Below are positions 46,790 through 48,372 of a stretch of 48,372 nt of DNA, piece by piece (position 1 is the first letter of the stretch; the number at the start of each line of letters is the position of its first letter). The notes under the pieces are model-generated. The model searched no databases and was not told the DNA's origin. It was given only the letters and a program-made list of their open reading frames with translations. This stretch comes from UBA1926 sp002337215 (GTDB taxonomy: Bacteria > Planctomycetota > Phycisphaerae > Phycisphaerales > UBA1924): the NCBI GenBank assembly GCA_963973795.1, contig CAXBAF010000027.1, forward strand, positions 1-48,372. Direction: 5' to 3'. A program made the translations under genes and the position numbers.

Positions 46790-47836
46790 TCATTCTGGTT
46801 CGAAGCCCGCGGCAAGGTAGGACAGAACTGCCTCTACTGCTTGCTCTCGACCTGGCGAATCCGGTTCAAGCAGCCGGGTCGCGAGATCGCGTGCGGTGAC
46901 TCCAGAATCGGTGTAGTTCGTGAAGTACCCCGCCAGCCCGTCATGGGTCGCGTTGACCATGTACGGGATGTCGCTCTCGAACGTCCAGGTGTAAACCGCG
47001 AGGCCGTGCGCGGCCGCGGCGTCTCGCGCTGTATTGGGGGATTGGGCAATGGAAATGGGGGAGCGTCGTTCGACGAGGATGTCTTTCCTGGCGCTGATCG
47101 AGTCGCAGATCAACGCGACGTTTTCCATCGGCTCAGCCTTGTCCGTCTCGCTGAAGAGATAGCACAGCGAGAGGTCCGTGTTGAGATCGTTGCGGAAGAC
47201 CCGGAGGGCGTCGAACTCGAAGCACTGGATCACGCAGGCATCGCTCCGATCGGTGTAGCCGTGCCGGGTGAGCGTGTCGATCAATGGGCGTTCGATGGGT
47301 CGGCCCTCGGCCAGGTGGAATGACGGACTCTTGGGCTCGGGGATGATGCCGACGTTCCGGCCGGAGGAGGCGTTGAGCGACTGAACCAGAGCGATCATCT
47401 CGTCGAGGGTCACGACCGAGTGGCCGTGCTGACGGACGCGTCCTTCTCGACCCAGTTTCTCGAGCATCTTGATTTCCGCGAGCGTGAAATCGATCGCGTA
47501 GTGCTCGCCGTCGTCGCGGGCGCGACCCGGGAATTTCTCAGCGACGTCGGTCGTGGAATCGAGCGTCAGATCGTGCGAACAGATGGGAACGCCGTCCTTG
47601 GTGAGCACGATATCGGGCTCGATGACATCGGCACCCATGAAATATGCCGCGGCGTAGGCGGCGAGGGTGTGCTCGGGGAGGTAGCCCGAGGCACCGCGGT
47701 GGGCGATGACCAGCGGCTTGCCATCGGGGCGGACGGCGAGATGGAATGCGTCGGGGTTGGGAGTGAACTGGGCTTGCTCGCCCGCGGCACAGAGCGGATT
47801 CGTGAGAAGAAGGATGAGGAGGGCGAGGGACTTCAT
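46790..47836 (-). CDS. Secreted glycerophosphodiester phosphodiesterase (GlpQ type)
   Basis: GDPDs hydrolyse glycerophosphodiesters such as deacylated phospholipids. The 348-residue product has a signal peptide (MKSLALLILLLTNPLCAAG) and the GDPD active-site elements IAHRGASGYLPEHTLAAY, EPDIVLTKDG and CSHDLTLD. ATG 47836 is chosen because GGAG stands 7 bases upstream; another in-frame ATG is at 47857. The length and domain agree with periplasmic GlpQ. It converges with the DCC-family gene. Confidence 0.92.
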   Translation of the reverse strand: MKSLALLILLLTNPLCAAGEQAQFTPNPDAFHLAVRPDGKPLVIAHRGASGYLPEHTLAAYAAAYFMGADVIEPDIVLTKDGVPICSHDLTLDSTTDVAEKFPGRARDDGEHYAIDFTLAEIKMLEKLGREGRVRQHGHSVVTLDEMIALVQSLNASSGRNVGIIPEPKSPSFHLAEGRPIERPLIDTLTRHGYTDRSDACVIQCFEFDALRVFRNDLNTDLSLCYLFSETDKAEPMENVALICDSISARKDILVERRSPISIAQSPNTARDAAAAHGLAVYTWTFESDIPYMVNATHDGLAGYFTNYTDSGVTARDLATRLLEPDSPGREQAVEAVLSYLAAGFEPE

Positions 47837-47896
47837 GGATGACTCCGGGGGGAGCACGGCCGGGACGGCCGTGGCACGGGGGGGAGGTGATCGGCG

Positions 47897-48319
47897 TCAG
47901 GCGAGTTCGGTGTGAATGACGCAGTCGCCCTGGATCATCCGCTGCACGTGGCAGCGTTCGGCGATTTCCTTGAGACGTGATCGCTTCTCGTTATCGAGGT
48001 CGCCCATGAACTTGAGCGTGATGTCGAGATGGGGGACCTTCGTCGGCTTCTCGCTGCCTTCCTCGACGCGGAGGTCGTGGGTGACGGTGCACGAGATCCC
48101 GTCGGTGATCCAGCCTTTGCGGTCGGCGTACATGCGGGCGGTGATCGCCTTGCACGCGGCGAGGGACGAACAGAAGACCTCGACGGGCGTCGGACCCAAG
48201 TCCTGGCCCCCCAGGTCCTCGGGCTCGTCGCAGACGAACTCGTGCCGGCCGTCGGGGCCGATCGTGCAGGTGGTGTGGTAGTGCTGGGTGCCGAGCGTCG
48301 CGGAGGCGTGTGCGTTCAT
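47897..48319 (-). CDS. OsmC-family peroxiredoxin-like protein
   Basis: OsmC/Ohr proteins reduce organic hydroperoxides with two cysteines. The 140-residue product has GPTPVEVFCSSLAACKAITARMYADRKG with the family Cys (SLAACKA), and the second Cys in AERCHVQRMI. The start at ATG 48319 is supported by length. It lies 60 bases upstream of the GDPD start on the same strand, so the two may be co-transcribed. The bases beyond it (48320-48372) show nothing assignable. Confidence 0.9.
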   Translation of the reverse strand: MNAHASATLGTQHYHTTCTIGPDGRHEFVCDEPEDLGGQDLGPTPVEVFCSSLAACKAITARMYADRKGWITDGISCTVTHDLRVEEGSEKPTKVPHLDITLKFMGDLDNEKRSRLKEIAERCHVQRMIQGDCVIHTELA

Positions 48320-48372
48320 GTGGAAAGAGTAGGGAAGACTGGTCAGGGCGTCTGTTCAGGCTCGGTTCAGAT

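Overview
This is a GC-rich bacterial chromosomal window. It carries a complete, slowly diverged ribosomal-protein superoperon plus metabolic, kinase, iron-transport and bactofilin genes. The style suggests Planctomycetota, probably class Phycisphaerae: wide spacers between ribosomal genes, multi-domain Ser/Thr kinases, paired bactofilins and small zinc-ribbon proteins. That placement is inference from gene content; no rRNA gene is present to fix it. No tRNA, CRISPR array or transposase was seen.

Layout. 1-4.5 kb (minus): ruvB (cut by the window edge), a secreted M28-type peptidase and an exported protein of unknown function. 4.7-21.1 kb (plus): one long ribosomal cluster, rpsJ-rplC-[structured spacer]-rplD-rplW-rplB-rpsS-rplV-rpsC-rplP-rpmC-rpsQ-rplN-rplX-rplE-rpsN-rpsH-rplF-rplR-rpsE-rplO-secY-rpmJ-rpsM-rpsK-rpoA-rplQ. 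It has a good promoter in front and an intrinsic terminator behind. rpmD, adk, map, infA and rpsD are absent from their usual places. 21.1-23.3 kb: a PAS-LuxR regulator that may be leaderless, a small PilZ-like protein, a DinB-family protein and a membrane zinc-ribbon protein. 23.4-25.2 kb: a flavin-dependent halogenase-like gene. 25.2-28.7 kb: an accessory patch with two related repeat-bearing loci, a small basic protein, and an AT-richer pair made of a DNA methyltransferase and a DHH-like protein lying directly downstream of icd. 28.7-38.4 kb: icd, two divergent Ser/Thr kinases of different architecture, coaD and aroA. 38.4-42.6 kb (minus): feoA-feoB plus a small membrane protein, preceded by a Fur-box-like palindrome, then a His-rich lipoprotein and a TerC-family protein. 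42.8-44.6 kb (plus): two bactofilin-type proteins and BioY. 44.7-48.3 kb: an isolated TssB-TssC-like sheath fusion, a DCC-family protein, a secreted GDPD and an OsmC-family protein.

Most notable signals. (1) Base and codon usage flip strand polarity inside the halogenase gene near 24.3 kb: the plus strand is C-rich to the left and G-rich to the right, whichever strand the genes lie on. That is the polarity expected at a replication origin, or at a recombination junction. (2) Ribosomal protein L22 carries an N-terminal XRE-like helix-turn-helix domain. (3) A 337-base spacer between rplC and rplD is packed with hairpins and may be a regulatory RNA. (4) A methyltransferase plus DHH-like pair sits next to icd and could be an uncharacterised restriction- or defence-like module. 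(5) There is an orphan fused contractile-sheath protein. (6) Ribosomal proteins S14, S5 and L17 deviate from the usual form. All functional assignments come from reading the sequence; no database search was run.
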